Shown here one piece after another: positions 13,343 through 22,075 of a stretch of 25,000 bases of DNA. Position numbers and translations under genes: made by a program. The stretch's first letter is position 1. The number at the start of each line of letters is the position of its first letter. Under the pieces are notes generated by a model. That model was not told where the DNA came from. It made no database searches and saw nothing but the letters and a program-made list of their open reading frames with translations. This stretch comes from Glandiceps talaboti (Eukaryota; Hemichordata; Enteropneusta; Spengelidae): assembly GCF_964340395.1 (NCBI RefSeq), contig NC_135566.1:11672501-11697500 (forward strand), in the 5' to 3' direction.

Positions 13343-13760
13343 GTCCTGGACATTGCTAACCATTTAGTAGAGTACTACATATCTGTATTTTAATCTCTTT
13401 TCGCTGTAGCCGTAGTGACACTCACAGCCGATTATTTTATCAGTGGTGGTGATTTACCTTCTGAATACAAAGCCGTACAATTCCATTTCCACTGGGGTGA
13501 TGAAGATACAGTAGGTTCGGAGCATCAACTTGATGGCAAGCAATACTCTGCTGAGGTAAGGGACGGAGATATATGTATGTATGTATGTATGCATGTATGT
13601 ATGTATGTAGAAATGCATAAGGAACTAATAAACCAGTCCGTATATATAGCTGTTAAATCCGACGTTTCGAATAAATATTCTTTTTCAAAGGAAAAATTGG
13701 CGAGACAGAGAAATGCCAGGTGAAAACCCGAACATGTATGTATGTATGTATGTATGTATG

Positions 13761-13791
<31 letters not shown>

Positions 13792-13975
13792 TGTATGTAT
13801 GTATGTATGTATGTATGTATGTATGTATGCGTGTATGTATGCGTGTGTGTGTATGTATGTATGTATGTATGTATGTATGTATGTATGTATGTATGTATGT
13901 ATGTGTGTATGCATGTGTGTGTATGTATGTATGTATGTATGTGTGTGTGTATGTATGTATGTATGTGTGTGTATG

Positions 13976-14006
<31 letters not shown>

Positions 14007-16798
14007 GTATGTATGTATGTATGTATGTATGTATGTATGTATGTATCATGGTGATGATAATGTATTATGCCCACAATGATATCTATAAAAATTGACTCAG
14101 CAATAAAAAAAATGCAAGATGATGAAATGAAAAAATTGATATAATTGTAAACAAAGAGAGTTTATGACACATGTAATGGTTTTCTTGTCGATAAAATAAT
14201 CTACATATACTGTAATTAACATATGGCTATTTACTTCCAGATGCATATAGTTGCTTACGACCATAAGAAGTACAATTCCTCTACCGTAGCCATAAATGAA
14301 CCCGAGGGATTGGCAGTAATCGGTGTCTTCATTGAGGTAAATGGATTTTTAGCTTTGCTTACACTGTCGGTGTTTTCAAATGCTGTTTACTAATATTATA
14401 ATCGTGCACTTCAGAAGACTGATTGTTTTACTGTAACTTTATCTTTTTCTAAAGGAGCAAAGGTTTGATATAATAATACAAGATTAGGAGTGGCCATCTA
14501 CGGGGTATTACTAGATTTAGGATACCAACTTCTCTAAGGCTGACATGTATAATAGAGCTAAGAATACAATTTTTATTTTTACATTATGTGTACACTATTT
14601 ATACAATATTTTTACATTATATGTGCATTATTTGTGCATTATTTTTACAATATTTGTACACTATACATTATTTGTACGTATACCTGTACATTATTTTAAC
14701 ATTATTTGTGCATCATGTGTACATTATTTGTACAATCTTTTTACATTATATGTGCATTATTTGACTGCATTATTTTTACATTATTTGTGATTTCTACATT
14801 ATTTGTACATTATTTTTACATTTCTTGTACTCTATTTTAACATTATTTGAGTGCATTATTTTTACATTATTTGTACACTATACATAGTTTGTACATTATT
14901 TTAACATTATTTGTGCATTATGTGTACATTATTTGTACATTATTTTTGCATTATTTTAAAATTATTTGTGCATTATGTGTACATTATTTGTGTAGCTGCA
15001 TATTCCCGATGGTTTTTATTAGAACGACGACATGTACTAGTTGTTTTCTTTATTTCTTCCTTGGCAGTTCCAGTTCTCCCCTCCTCTTCGTTCTTATACC
15101 TTGAAGTGTACTAAATGCATTTTGAAAAAACATGATATCGACATGTGATATAGTCGGTACCATTGCACAATACAACATCACACTACACAAATATCTTCAC
15201 CTCAGAAAATAACATCACAGAAGTACACAACAGTGGGTTAACTTATTTTATTGTGTTTTACACGTCAGGTGGGTGGAAGTGATAATGCAGCTTTCAAGAC
15301 GTTAACTGACGCACTTGATAATGTAGTAGCGAAAGGTAAGGCAATGCAGTTTAATTCCAACAAGAATATTACATTTGTTTTTTTACAAGCTGTATGTTTA
15401 AATGGCTGGTACAGGCATCATCTTGTCGAAATGTTCTAAAAATGTAATCAAACAAATTGTAATTAACTTTCAATTGTGTTAAAATTATATAATCCGAACG
15501 TAGGTTTAATTTACCAGATATAAAACCCGATGCCAACACCAGTATTCTGTAAAACGAGTCCTTAATTCTAGACCGAATTATAACAGTATTCGTTATTCTG
15601 GCGAAGAGTGGAGCTTGTTTGGTACTCAGTGGGTGACGGTTAAAGCCCTCTAGCCTGGGACTTAGACTATGATCAGAATCTTCAGTAAAATCATCCATTC
15701 TTGGACATTTGAATGGATATGAACCCATGACTAGTTTTAGGTGCATGTGCCAGTGTTTCAAAGTCTTTTAAAGAACAAAACATGTCCTGACAAAATTCTT
15801 AATGTCTGACTAATGTGCTATGTACATGACTTGTACAAATACAGGATTTTCTAAATACCAATATGGTTGAAGAGACGAACATGGTATGGAGTACACGTGT
15901 ACTTCTGTCATATAATGAAAGTATGTTTCTTTTATGTTTAGAAACTTCACACACCTTTACAACCATGTTCTCTATCGAAGCAATGTTGCCTGTCAATCGT
16001 GATGTGTTCTATAGGTACGACGGCTCTTTGACAACACCGACTTGTAATGAGGTTGTGGTATGGACTGTTCTGAAGAATACAGTGCGGATTTCTGAAGCGC
16101 AGGTACGTAACGTTTACGTTTAATTTGTTTTAATGTAGTAGCCAATTTACGATCCAAACCAATCACGTGGGATTATTTGTAATTGTAATACCCCAAAAAA
16201 TGAAAAATATTCATCGGAAGAATATAAATCAACCGAATCCCAGTAAAAAAGACTATATTTATTTGTAGTTGTGGTAATACCTAATTTGTGGTAATTGGAA
16301 GGATATCCTTACTAAAAGAATCTGGGTAGCTAAGACTGGATTATTTGTCGTTTTAGTAATACCTAATCTGAAGTGATTGTAAGGATGGCTCTCCTGTAAG
16401 GGGCAGGGTATTTGTAGTTATGGGAATACCTTATCTGGATGATGGGGAGGATAGCCCAAGTAGTGGTGTGGGTAACCAAGACTAGATTATTTGTAGCTAT
16501 GGTAATACCTAATCTGGGGTGGTCGGACGGATAGCCTTCCTGCAAAGATGTGAGTAACAAGACCATTCTCGCCTTATATTACATAAGGGGAGGGGGTATC
16601 ATTACACATTGGCGGTGGGGTGGGGTTGGAGTGACCATTATTGGACATAGTCATCTATATATCATCTAACACCCTATCAAATAACCCTTAGAGAACGATA
16701 GAGATAAATATTATTAAACTATTATTAATTAATTGATTAGTAATTACTCTGCAAGATTCAGTAGACAGGGAGGATAATCAATCAATTAATAACTGTAT

Positions 16799-16849
<51 letters not shown>

Positions 16850-16910
16850 TCTATCTATTTATTTATTTATTTATTTATTGATGTATTTCTTTATTTTATT
16901 TCTTTATTTA

Positions 16911-16941
<31 letters not shown>

Positions 16942-17242
16942 ATTTATTTATTTATTCATTCATTTATTTATTTTATTTATTTATTTATTTATTTATTCAT
17001 TTATTTATTTTTTATTTATTTATTTATTTATTCATTTATCTATTCATTAGATTGCAAAATTCAGGGATTTGGAATTTAGCGCTGGAGATCCCATGGTGAA
17101 CAACTTCCGTCCACCTCAAGCATTTGGTACTAGAACACTCTACGTCCGTGATCCAAGCAAAGATCCATCGAGCGCTTCAATATTGGTTATTTCCATAGCA
17201 ACAATGGCTATGTCGCTTATTTCCAGCTATTTTCTGATTTGA
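4883..17242 (+). CDS. Alpha-carbonic anhydrase, CA4/CA15-like, GPI-anchored (gene 1, complete, 8 coding exons)
   Basis: Predicted to interconvert CO2 and bicarbonate at the outer cell surface. Coding exons are 4883-4961, 9525-9554, 12458-12622, 13410-13555, 14241-14336, 15269-15335, 15942-16102 and 17051-17242. All introns are GT-AG, and the phases join without a stop to 311 aa, a normal length for membrane-anchored family members. Residues 1-26 form a signal peptide. Zinc ligands are H117 and H119 in the FHFHWG motif, and H142. E129, E140 and T225 match Glu106, Glu117 and Thr199 of human CA2, and H90 in NNGHT matches the His64 proton shuttle. C49 and C229 fit the CA4-type disulfide. NSS in exon 5 is a possible N-glycosylation site. 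Residues 292-311 are a hydrophobic tail after a Ser/Ala-rich stretch (288-291) with no basic cytoplasmic end, which suggests GPI anchoring. The family call is firm; the CA4/CA15 subtype and the anchor are inferred. A related gene follows at 22009. Confidence 0.93.
6809..6824 (+). promoter_or_regulatory. DR4-like nuclear-receptor motif
   Basis: AGGTCA-GATG-AGGTCA is a perfect direct repeat with four-base spacer inside intron 1. Receptor dimers of the TR/LXR-RXR kind use this arrangement. This is a motif match only and could be chance. Confidence 0.25.
7807..7882 (+). repeat. (TGTA)n microsatellite
   Basis: About 18 uninterrupted tetranucleotide units within intron 1, in gene-sense orientation TGTA. 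Confidence 0.97.
8278..8331. repeat. Hairpin: 21-bp arms, 12-nt loop
   Basis: Arms at 8278-8298 and 8311-8331 are reverse complements with 2 mismatches in 21; the loop is 8299-8310. It may be a foldback remnant of a small DNA element or a structured RNA segment. No family recognised. Confidence 0.75.
9291..9382 (+). repeat. (GACA)n microsatellite
   Basis: 23 uninterrupted GACA units in intron 1, ending about 140 bp before the 30-nt exon 2. Confidence 0.98.
9525..9554 (+). CDS. Gene 1 coding exon 2: 30-nt microexon
   Basis: Acceptor aaacag and donor G|gtgagt, phase 1 on both sides. Encodes [10 protein letters not shown], the Trp/Tyr/Gly motif that begins the mature alpha-CA domain (family pattern W-x-Y-x-G). 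Gene 2 has a 24-nt counterpart at the same place, which supports the reality of such a short exon. Confidence 0.87.
9884..10089 (+). repeat. Compound (GAT)n-(GGT)n trinucleotide array
   Basis: About 140 bp of GAT units with a few GGT changes, switching near 10025 to about 65 bp of GGT/TGG units. The frames read poly-Asp/poly-Met and poly-Gly/poly-Val and have no coding support. Confidence 0.97.
10608..10710 (+). repeat. GA-rich low-complexity tract
   Basis: A purine-rich run of GACAGA/GAGA units with an internal (CA)n and a GGGGGGGG stretch, within intron 2. Confidence 0.9.
11371..11444 (+). repeat. (GTGTT)n pentanucleotide array with matching flanks
   Basis: About nine GTGTT units are bordered by identical 15-bp copies of TGTGTCGTGTTTGTC at 11371-11385 and 11430-11444. 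Confidence 0.93.
11537..11770 (+). mobile_element. tRNA-derived SINE-like element
   Basis: A tRNA-like head carries a pol III A-box match (TGGTTAGAGTGG, 11548-11559) and a strong B-box (GGTTCGAGCCC, 11584-11594) about 25 nt apart. It is followed by a body containing CCCTTGAGCAAG and GCCTCAGTAATCCCAGC. This head-plus-body layout is typical of metazoan SINEs; a conserved central domain is suspected from recall of similar SINEs, not shown. No clear poly-A tail or target-site duplication was found, so the 3' limit is approximate. It sits in gene sense in intron 2. Confidence 0.72.
12107..12265 (+). repeat. (TTGG/TTGA)n tetranucleotide array
   Basis: About 160 bp of interleaved GGTT and GATT units, about 190 bp upstream of exon 3. 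GACT-rich sequence precedes it at 11970-12060. Confidence 0.95.
12458..12622 (+). CDS. Gene 1 coding exon 3: N-terminal CA fold
   Basis: Encodes residues 37-91, including [12 protein letters not shown] (Cys49 and the family QSPIDI motif) and NNGHT with His90, equivalent to the His64 proton shuttle. Acceptor aaacag, donor G|gtacta, phase 1 on both sides. The open frame extends beyond both splice sites, but only this segment is CA-like. Confidence 0.93.
12914..12943. repeat. Perfect 12-bp hairpin with 6-nt loop
   Basis: CATAGACCCTCC (12914-12925), loop ACCCAC, then GGAGGGTCTATG (12932-12943), with no mismatch. Followed by non-coding DNA; possibly part of a dispersed element. Confidence 0.85.
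13300..13339 (+). repeat. Poly-C/poly-A tract
   Basis: Ten C followed by thirty A, about 70 bp upstream of exon 4. It could be a retroposon tail, but no matching body or target duplication was recognised. Confidence 0.95.
13410..13555 (+). CDS. Gene 1 coding exon 4: zinc-ligand strand
   Basis: Encodes residues 92-140 with QFHFHWG (zinc ligands H117 and H119), GSEH (E129, gatekeeper Glu106 equivalent) and a terminal SAE. Acceptor ctgtag, donor GAG|gtaagg, leaving in phase 0. Spacing of the active-site residues matches human CA2 with no gap between H117 and H142. Confidence 0.95.
13571..13609 (+). repeat. Short (TGTA)n array next to the exon 4 donor
   Basis: Begins about 15 nt after the donor of exon 4, with one GCATG interruption. 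Confidence 0.93.
13735..14046 (+). repeat. (TGTA)n microsatellite in intron 4
   Basis: About 310 bp of TGTA/TATG repeats with TGTGTG and GCGTG interruptions, filling nearly half of the 685-nt intron 4 (13556-14240). Confidence 0.97.
14241..14336 (+). CDS. Gene 1 coding exon 5: third zinc histidine
   Basis: Phase 0 exon of 32 codons starting [18 protein letters not shown]142 is the third zinc ligand. It ends [10 protein letters not shown], the conserved hydrophobic strand of alpha-CAs. Acceptor ttccag, donor GAG|gtaaat. NSS is a potential glycosylation sequon. Confidence 0.94.
14337..15268 (+). other. Gene 1 intron 5
   Basis: GT-AG phase 0 intron of 932 nt dominated by an AT-rich minisatellite (listed separately). 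No gene is seen; open frames at 14545-15114 are products of the repeat. Confidence 0.85.
14570..14995 (+). repeat. AT-rich minisatellite, unit near TACATTATTTG
   Basis: Imperfect 11-12 nt units (TACATTATTTG/T) fill about 425 bp. A longer block recurs: TTGTACACTATACAT occurs at 14654 and again at 14871, 217 nt apart, each followed by a similar ATTTTAACATTATTTGTGCA stretch. Confidence 0.88.
15269..15335 (+). CDS. Gene 1 coding exon 6
   Basis: Encodes [20 protein letters not shown], then AK and the first base of the next codon. It matches the helix after the central strand in alpha-CAs (family pattern N-x-x-L-x-x-L-x-x-V/I). Acceptor acgtcag, donor G|gtaagg, phase 0 to phase 1. Confidence 0.9.
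15336..15941 (+). other. Gene 1 intron 6
   Basis: GT-AG phase 1 intron of 606 nt. A reverse-strand open frame at 15369-15761 has no recognisable domain. No repeat array was seen. Confidence 0.8.
15942..16102 (+). CDS. Gene 1 coding exon 7: substrate-pocket Thr motif
   Basis: Encodes residues 195-248, including [20 protein letters not shown], with T225 as the Thr199 equivalent and C229 as the likely disulfide partner of C49. Acceptor atgtttag, donor CAG|gtacgt, phase 1 to phase 0. The earlier acag at 15841-15844 gives an in-frame stop and is not used. Confidence 0.92.
16171..16560 (+). repeat. Diverged tandem repeat, ~67-89-bp unit
   Basis: ATTATTTGTAGTTATGGTAA followed by TACCTAATCTG recurs with TAATACC-like cores at about 16186, 16275, 16357, 16424 and 16503. 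GGATAGCC and GGGTAACCAAGACTGG variants lie between them. Confidence 0.75.
16795..17046 (+). repeat. (TTTA)n microsatellite
   Basis: About 250 bp of TTTA units with scattered TTCA/TCTA changes, ending 4 nt before the AG acceptor dinucleotide region of exon 8. Confidence 0.96.
17051..17242 (+). CDS. Gene 1 coding exon 8: C-terminus and GPI-anchor signal
   Basis: Encodes 63 residues and TGA. NNFRPPQ is the conserved C-terminal family motif (N-x-R-P-x-Q). After [10 protein letters not shown] comes a 20-residue hydrophobic tail ending at the stop, as expected for a GPI-attachment signal. The acceptor (cattag, ending 17050) lies at the edge of a long TTTA array. Confidence 0.92.
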   Translation: MAKFRDLEFSAGDPMVNNFRPPQAFGTRTLYVRDPSKDPSSASILVISIATMAMSLISSYFLI

Positions 17243-18172
17243 AACAAATAGCCTACATGTTTCCTATTCGCGGCGATTGTCATGGTAACAGTTATAAAAT
17301 TCCCCCTATTTTAGCCAAGGAATCAATTACAAATTAATTAAGAGTAACATGATAATTTTTTTCACTCAAATAACAAATGATATGTCAGGGTACTACAAGG
17401 TGAACCCTTTTCGAAAGGTCAATTTTGATTGGTTAGAAAAAATGTGAAATGACATCTGTTGCTTGTACTACGACAGTGGAAAGCGAGTTTTCAGCTAATG
17501 AAGATAGACACAAGCTAAAACTATTGTTGTGACATGCTGATATTAGCTATTGAATGGACGTTGATTTAATTGTACTCACAGTAGGGTGGCGTTTCTGATG
17601 ACTTCCATGATTTTGCATTGCATATTTTTGGGGGGCATTTACAGTGTTTGATGACAGGGTAAATATATCCTCACAACATAGACACAGCTATAATATCATC
17701 CACTTGTACATGTACAATAGTTTTAGTTTCTGTTTATCTCAGTAAGGCCCCCAAATGGAAAAAAATAGTGTGTTTCCAATAAACCGATGGACCCTAGGTT
17801 AAGCCCCAGCCCGACCCTAAATATTTTTTGCATGCAAAAAGGTAAAATGGTAACAATTTTACCCCCCCCCATGCCTTTGAAGAGAGAAACCAGGTCTTTT
17901 TAGACTATAACAGTACAGTCTGCATGACATATTCGTCTACTTAACTTATAACTGTCTTCATTTACTTCTTTTACACCTCATCAAACTGCTCACAGAAGTA
18001 TTGTGACCTACAAGTATCTTATCTTGGGGTTGAAGTAACTTTTAAAATGTTTTAAAGTAAAATGAAATACAAATTCCCTATCCTATTTTCTGAAGTCATA
18101 TTATCGGAAACAAACATTTAAAACTAATTTGCCAAAGCTGAAAGCTCGGTTTCCAGAGTCAGAATGTACAGT
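17243..18172 (+). other. 3' flank of gene 1
   Basis: Non-coding sequence after the gene 1 stop, presumably including its 3' UTR. No gene seen. Confidence 0.6.
17778..17783 (+). terminator. Candidate polyadenylation signal of gene 1
   Basis: AATAAA 536 nt after the stop codon; no closer canonical hexamer was found. A T-rich stretch (ATATTTTTTG) follows about 45 nt later. A variant signal closer to the stop remains possible. Confidence 0.35.
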
Positions 18173-18571
18173 TATGTATGTATGTATGTATTTATTTATG
18201 TATGTATGTATGTGTGTATGTATGTATGTATGTATGTATGTATGTATGTATGTATGTATGTGTATGTATGTATGTATGTATGTATGTATGTATGTATGTA
18301 TGTATGTATGTATGTATGTATGTATGTATGTATGTATGTATGTATGTATGTATGTATGTATGTATGTATGTATGTATGTATGTATGTATGTATGTATGTA
18401 TGTATGTATGTATGTATGTATGTATGTATGTATGTATGTATGTATGTATGTATGTATGTATGTATGTATGTATGTACGTATGTATGTATGTATGTATGTA
18501 TGTATGTATGTATGTATGTATGTATGTATGTATGTATGTATGTATGTATGTATGTATGTATGTATGTATGT
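18173..18571 (+). repeat. Long (TGTA)n microsatellite
   Basis: About 400 bp, close to 100 tetranucleotide units. Interruptions occur mainly at the left end, with one TACG at about 18475. It is the longest and most uniform array in the window. Confidence 0.98.
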
Positions 18572-19322
18572 CCAATCATATGAACCATTCTGAAGCCTCC
18601 GTAAAGTCGTGGGCCAAACATGCCGCAGAAAACTGTTGATATGTCGATTATATTCTAGGTTTAGCAGGAGTATTGCACTATTCGTTAGGTCTGGATGTGT
18701 ACAATACACCGTTTTTGTGTATGACGTGAGCTACTTGTGTCACAATAATAGACTTTATTCACTGAAATATTAATATGCTGTAGTTAGTACTCCAAATTGT
18801 AAACAGATACAAGATGGACTCGGAGACGACCATTACATACTTTTGAAATGAAGAATAAAATAAATATTATGGCGGTCTAGATCATGATAGTAAATCCTAA
18901 ATTATGATAGAACATATTCCAATTATGTTCTGATGAAACTAAAAAGTACCAAATGAAATCGGGTTTCTGGAAGTACTTAAAGAAAACTTCAAGTGAGATT
19001 TGCCGTCTAATCATTTGGTTAATGTAGGAATTAACGTGAGACTAAAATGTTCATCCATTGTTTCTCAGAAATTACAATTTTCTTCATTACGTCAGGATTT
19101 TCGAAGATTTGTAAATACGTGTTTTTTATACAATAAGCCATTTACACAAACTTGGCTCATAATATCAAGAAAGTCATATAGCTATATTGAGAACTTCCAC
19201 AAAATCAAACGCTTTAATATTGAAAGTACTAATACAAAATGGCAGTCTTTACCGCCAAAATCACATTTACAAACAACACAAGCCGAACTCGCCTATTTAT
19301 GGCAATCGTTCGTTTGGAAGAC

Positions 19323-19394
19323 TTTCGCGACTATTTCATTTATTTCAGACTCATTCTCGCGATCCAGCGTAATTTTTCTGCTCTCGCGCGAGAG
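19323..19394. promoter_or_regulatory. Cluster of CGCG motifs, possible CpG-type promoter
   Basis: TTTCGCGA (19323-19330), TCTCGCGA (19355-19362) and the 14-bp palindrome CTCTCGCGCGAGAG (19381-19394) fall within 72 bp of otherwise CpG-poor DNA. TCTCGCGAGA-type elements occur in TATA-less animal promoters. No transcript can be shown. Confidence 0.3.
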
Positions 19395-19459
19395 AACGTG
19401 TTCTACCGTAAAAAGGACTAGTATTTTTTTTTATTTACGACGATGTTTAACCTCAAACT

Positions 19460-19493
19460 GTTTTGTTTTGTTTTGTTTTGTTTTGTTTTGTTT
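19460..19493 (+). repeat. (TTTTG)n microsatellite
   Basis: Seven TTTTG units. Confidence 0.95.
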
Positions 19494-20844
19494 CATAATG
19501 CAATTCTGATATCAGTTGACATCGCCATTTTAGGTACATACGATGTAGTCTGCCACCCCTTCATTTTTTCGTCCATGAAAGCTGCATTCCATTTTGAAAA
19601 GGAAACATGATTGTTGTCACAGATAAACCACATTTCTTGCATAAGAGATGTCAGTTTTAAAATTGTCAAACAATGTGGGTATTGAGATAGACAGGAGAAG
19701 GGGGGAGTAATACTGTTCAATCAATCGCCATTACAAAGATCAAATATTGAAAAGTAATTACATAATTATCACCGCAACAAATTGGCATTATTTCAACCAT
19801 GTCAACTATGTACTCATCAACTAAGCATAACTATTGCATACACTGAATATGTACTTCATTAACCAAGTACAGCGGATTTCATAATACCGTTCAGCGGCTC
19901 TGTTTGATTCACTCATGCATAAACCAATAAGAAACAACAAGTGCTGCACTTTAAGATAGCAAGATTGAATGAATACAGTTTCTTGCAACATTTTGTCTAA
20001 AATGAAATGAACTGAGGTGCATGCAGACATCAAATGCAGACATCAAAACATTGGCGCCCACGTTTCTGTATCTTGTTGCAATATTTTGGTTGAAATCATT
20101 GATTTCATTCACTCAGACTAAATGTAGCAATAAATCACAATCTTGCTATTAAAAGTGTAGCATGTACAGTTTCCTATTGATTGATTGGTTGTTGGTTGTA
20201 TCAAGCATAGCCGCTGAACTGTATTTTGAAAGCCGCTGTATAGCTATTACATACACTGATGTACCTAGAGCATAATCTAACAAGTATAACCATCATCGTG
20301 CAAACTGTCAGAAGGCGATGGAATGTATCTGAAATAATCATGAATATCTTGAACTGAAATATTGGATTCCTTGTGTGCATGTCAATTATTAGTACCAGTA
20401 CCGTTCATTTTTTAGTTCACTTTGTTGTTTTGTTCCGTTAAGTTGGACAAATACAGAACAAATTCATTAAAAAGTAGTACCGACTTCCCACTATTAACGC
20501 GATACAATCACACAAACCCTGCGTGTGAATTGACGTGAAGTCGAATGAACAGCAATTCGCTACTGATTGCGCACCGGGTGCCATATGCGTTCAAGTGTAG
20601 TGAAGTCAGGGTTGAATAATAACGAAACACCATCAATTCTATGTTAGTGAAATATTCTTCTTTACACTAATCAACCCATACGTGGTCACATGACTACAAT
20701 TATGGAAAAACCCGAACGCACTTTTTACGAATTTAACTACTTTTAATTATAACACTGAAATAATTGACGTGTTTTTCTTTCAAAGATCAAAGAAAGAAAC
20801 GTGTAAAGAAAATACAGGGAAATAAATAGTTTGTCGAGAAAGAT

Positions 20845-20857
20845 TTTGGCGGGAAAT
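20845..20857 (+). promoter_or_regulatory. E2F-like motif next to a TATA-like stretch
   Basis: TTTTGGCGGGAAA matches the E2F consensus and is followed directly by TATAAATATATT. No gene follows within 1 kb, so function is doubtful. Confidence 0.2.
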
Positions 20858-21540
20858 ATAAATATATTAATTATGGACAAAAACTGCTTAAATTTCCGAA
20901 TATACTCACACCAAATAGGCTGTATTTCAAGGAAAGTGAAAGTTTGAAATATATGGTAAGGACCAAGAGACAACAATACAAAATGCCAGCGTTTAATAGT
21001 ACACGATGTGCAAGCTGGGTGTTGTGTATGATAAAGTCTGAGTAAACGTTGACATTGTTGTCCTCGTATGGGACAAGAAACGCCCATTAGACCAATTTAA
21101 GTGCATGAATTAGAATTTGTTAAATTTAGCGATTTGGTACACGCCATTCATTGATATATCCAGAATATTAACATTGTTGTGGGGTGTGCAAATTTGTAAA
21201 TTTATAATTTTTAATGAATTAATGAAGACTGGATCAAAGAATGTTAATTAAAGCTCGTGAACTTAAACATTACTGCTTGAATGGACTTTTAATTACTAAT
21301 TAAAATAAATTGATTTGTTTAATTAAGTACAATTGTTGTTTCCTTATTTCAGTTACTTGCAATTGAACTTGAATTTCACCTTCCTATCAACACACGCGCA
21401 ATATATTATTATTACCCATCTGTTAAAAACATATTTTACATTTTTAGGTAAAAGGGTAAAGGGAGAACGGAAAATAGCAAAGCCAGTCCAGTCTGTCTCC
21501 TAGGATACTGACAGTGCAACATTTGTACAATTGAAAGTGA

Positions 21541-21650
<110 letters not shown>

Positions 21651-21670
21651 ATTTTAGATATGGACAGTAC

Positions 21671-21673
<3 letters not shown>

Positions 21674-21752
<79 letters not shown>
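21674..21752. repeat. (TA)n microsatellite
   Basis: About 39 TA units, roughly 260 bp before the gene 2 start codon. Self-complementary and able to extrude a cruciform; it may overlap the gene 2 promoter. Confidence 0.98.
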
Positions 21753-21756
<4 letters not shown>

Positions 21757-22008
21757 GCTACATAACAAATGAAAGAGATATATTTCTATATATTCATATC
21801 TTCATATTAGTATTAGCAAGTATTATGTTAAAAGTACATACTCAGTAAACTCCCAATTGCTTCAACCACTTTTTGTCAGTTGTTGGTCGATGACCCCGTT
21901 AGTAGTCACCCGTCACCTGACCTGTAATTATGTGTTTGCATTGGAACTTTGACCGCAGTTACTGACATTGTCACAAGCCGCACACACTATTACTATGTTA
22001 AAATAACC
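21753..22008 (+). promoter_or_regulatory. Likely 5' flank of gene 2
   Basis: The 256 bp before the gene 2 ATG are non-coding and should hold the 5' UTR and perhaps the promoter. No clear TATA box apart from the adjoining TA array. Confidence 0.3.
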
Positions 22009-22075
22009 ATGGGCGATAACTTGACGTTATCTTTTCATTTATTACTTCTTTTCATAGTTCAGTGCCGATCACAAG
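22009..22075 (+). CDS. Gene 2 coding exon 1: signal peptide
   Basis: Encodes MGDNLTLSFHLLLLFIVQCR then SQ and one base of the next codon. Donor G|gtatgt, phase 1. ACCATGG is a strong metazoan initiation context, favoured over any upstream non-ATG extension of the open frame. Confidence 0.85.

Larger units (their letters stand above)
12623..13409 (+). other. Gene 1 intron 3
   Basis: GT-AG phase 1 intron of 787 nt with a perfect hairpin at 12914-12943 and a C10-A30 homopolymer tract at 13300-13339. No gene seen. Confidence 0.85.
16103..17050 (+). other. Gene 1 intron 7
   Basis: GT-AG phase 0 intron of 948 nt made largely of two repeats: an imperfect tandem repeat in the first half and a TTTA array running to the acceptor. 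Confidence 0.88.
18572..21540. other. Intergenic region between the two CA genes
   Basis: No gene recognised. Open frames (19000-19509 forward, 20743-21087 reverse) have no known motif or visible exon structure. It contains a TTTTG array, a CpG-containing motif cluster and an E2F-like motif. Confidence 0.55.

Noticed and set aside
14545-15114. Membrane-protein-like open frames (His-Tyr-Leu-Phe rich)
   Set aside because: Translations of the TACATTATTTG minisatellite.
15369-15761. 130-aa reverse open frame in intron 6
   Set aside because: No family motif recognised and it lies antisense inside an intron. A B-box-like GGGTTCATATCC on that strand was too weak to call a SINE.
15845-15941. Earlier acceptor (acag) for exon 7
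   Set aside because: Joining here in phase 1 gives GFSKYQYG followed by an in-frame TGA. The acceptor at 15940-15941 keeps the frame and the family motif.
19000-19509. 169-aa open frame
   Set aside because: No ATG at its start, no domain recognised, low-complexity Phe/Cys end from the TTTTG array, no convincing splice structure.
20743-21087. 114-aa reverse open frame
   Set aside because: Phe/Ile/Leu-rich AT-biased frame without recognisable motif; likely chance.
21949-22008. N-terminal extension of gene 2 from an upstream TTG
   Set aside because: Non-ATG start. The ATG at 22009 has strong context and gives a proper signal peptide.
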